Assembly: GCF_040869045.1 (NCBI RefSeq)
Contig: NC_090320.1
Span: forward strand, 149,938,941 to 150,002,940
Length of the DNA: 64,000 nucleotides
Origin: Eurosta solidaginis
Lineage: Eukaryota > Arthropoda > Insecta > Diptera > Tephritidae
Direction: 5' to 3'
Shown here: positions 63,230 through 64,000 of the stretch, piece after piece
Layout of the letters: each line of letters begins with the position of its first letter
Numbering within the stretch: position 1 is the first letter of the stretch
The notes under the pieces: model-generated
What the model saw: only the letters and a program-made list of their open reading frames with translations
What the model was told of the DNA's origin: nothing
Databases searched by the model: none
Translations under genes and position numbers: made by a program

Positions 63230-64000
63230 CCTTCAAAAAACGCGAGTACTCTATAAATAATGTAAGGAATACTCCTTTGGGAGTATAGGACTGCTCCAAA
63301 TCTAATCTGTATTCATACAAAAAATGTGCTCCAATTAACATTGCGATGTCCTAGTAGAGGAGTAGGTGATCCCACTCTCGCTTTGTTTGTGAGTATTCGT
63401 AGTAGAGTACATACGTGAGAGTAACTTCCATTCCTGTTTCACCATGGAGCACCCACAGAGGATCATATGCCAAAGTACTAAAGAGGAATTGTGTTGTCGG
63501 AAAGAATTATCGGAGTGAAGTTAATTTAAAATGAAAGTAAATGAAGAGGGGCAATACAAGTTTTATATTTTATACTACGAATATTCTTATGTTATTTAGC
63601 ATTTGCGTGAATAAAGAAACTAATATTTCTCTATACTATAGTCTGTATCAGGCATGCTTAACCAACGAAACGATATCATTTCGTTACGATAATTAACGTT
63701 AATAAACGAAACGAAGTCAAATCGTCAAATTAAATGACTTCGTTTCGTTTATTAACGTTGATTATCATAACGAAATGATATCGTTTCGTTGGTTAAGCAT
63801 GCCTGGTATGTATACATAAAACAAGTGCGCATTTTATCAGAGTTGACATAGTAAAATTTTATTATCAGTTATTTGTATGCAATATTTTACTTTTGACAAC
63901 TCTGTTCGATCGTCATCGTGTCGTGATCACGGTCGTTAAAGAACGAGCAATGATCGGCTGATGGTGGTCCGCAAACGCATTGCAAAGGAGTATTGTTAGA
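63230..64000. mobile_element. CCCTGC-ended DNA element, copy C (cut by window end)
   Basis: It starts CCTTCAAAAAACGCGAGTAC and follows copy B closely to GGAGTATTGTTAGA at the window end. It is interrupted by a palindromic MITE at 63649-63805. Confidence 0.7.
63641..63813. mobile_element. Palindromic hAT-like MITE with 8 bp target repeats
   Basis: The element 63649-63805 (157 bp) begins CAGGCATGCTTAACCAACG and ends with its exact complement. The arms of about 70 bp are nearly perfect inverted repeats around a short AATCGTCAAATTA centre. Flanks are GTCTGTAT (63641-63648) and GTATGTAT (63806-63813). The empty site in copy B reads GTATGTAT, confirming the insertion. The CAGG terminus and 8 bp duplication fit hAT. 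Confidence 0.85.

Noticed and set aside
1..64000. tRNA, rRNA, CRISPR arrays or intact host genes
   Set aside because: No cloverleaf-like or rRNA-like sequence, no spaced direct repeats of CRISPR type, and no uninterrupted host coding region were seen on either strand.

Overview
The window reads as repeat-dense, probably heterochromatic DNA of a higher dipteran, most likely a tephritid fruit fly. This is inferred from the mix of families: jockey-, LOA/R1- and RTE-type LINEs, Ty3/gypsy elements of several lineages, two Penelope-like elements (PLEs), hAT and Harbinger fragments, CAA-tailed retroposons and fold-back DNA elements. There is no intact host gene, rRNA, tRNA or CRISPR. Host coding sequence appears only as two gene fragments carried inside an LTR element.

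Region by region. 0-4.2 kb: Harbinger transposase scraps, a decayed jockey-clade LINE and fold-back repeats. 4.17-8.63 kb: a complete LTR element (TG...CA LTRs, target duplication ATATT on both sides). It has no recognisable gag or pol but carries a broken piece of the phosphoacetylglucosamine mutase gene (PGM3/nesthocker type) and an exon of glutathione synthetase, both with splice-site remnants. 8.6-9.4 kb: a hAT fragment. 9.4-19.4 kb: two Ty3/gypsy elements in series, + strand, both disabled. 19.4-23.5 kb: a third, mdg1/412-like element on the - strand. 23.6-27.9 kb: two hAT pieces flanking PLE-1. 28.1-34.46 kb: a jockey piece and a long LOA/R1-type LINE with ORF1, endonuclease, RT and RNase H. 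34.5-41.8 kb: a + strand mdg1-like element broken into at least three pieces by MITEs, a self-nested palindromic DNA element and mosaic repeats.

42.470-57.883 kb: an Ulysses/Osvaldo-like LTR retrotransposon on the - strand, with about 2.8 kb LTRs, a 4 bp ATAC target duplication and a TGGCGCCC primer-binding site. Its upstream (right) LTR was later invaded by PLE-2 with a hammerhead-like motif, an RTE tail and a CAA-tailed retroposon. 57.9-64 kb: MITEs, two fold-back elements (one with a 300 bp tandem core), an inverted copy of the 39-41 kb mosaic, and a hAT-like palindromic MITE.

The order of events can be read from nesting. Flank repeats and terminal repeats show which units moved intact, and the disabling changes (lost RT aspartate, lost protease glycine, deleted RNase H, frameshifts) show that most are dead. 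The two LTR pairs still match closely, so those two insertions are comparatively recent. All frames, breaks and repeat borders were read by eye; no alignment or database search was run.
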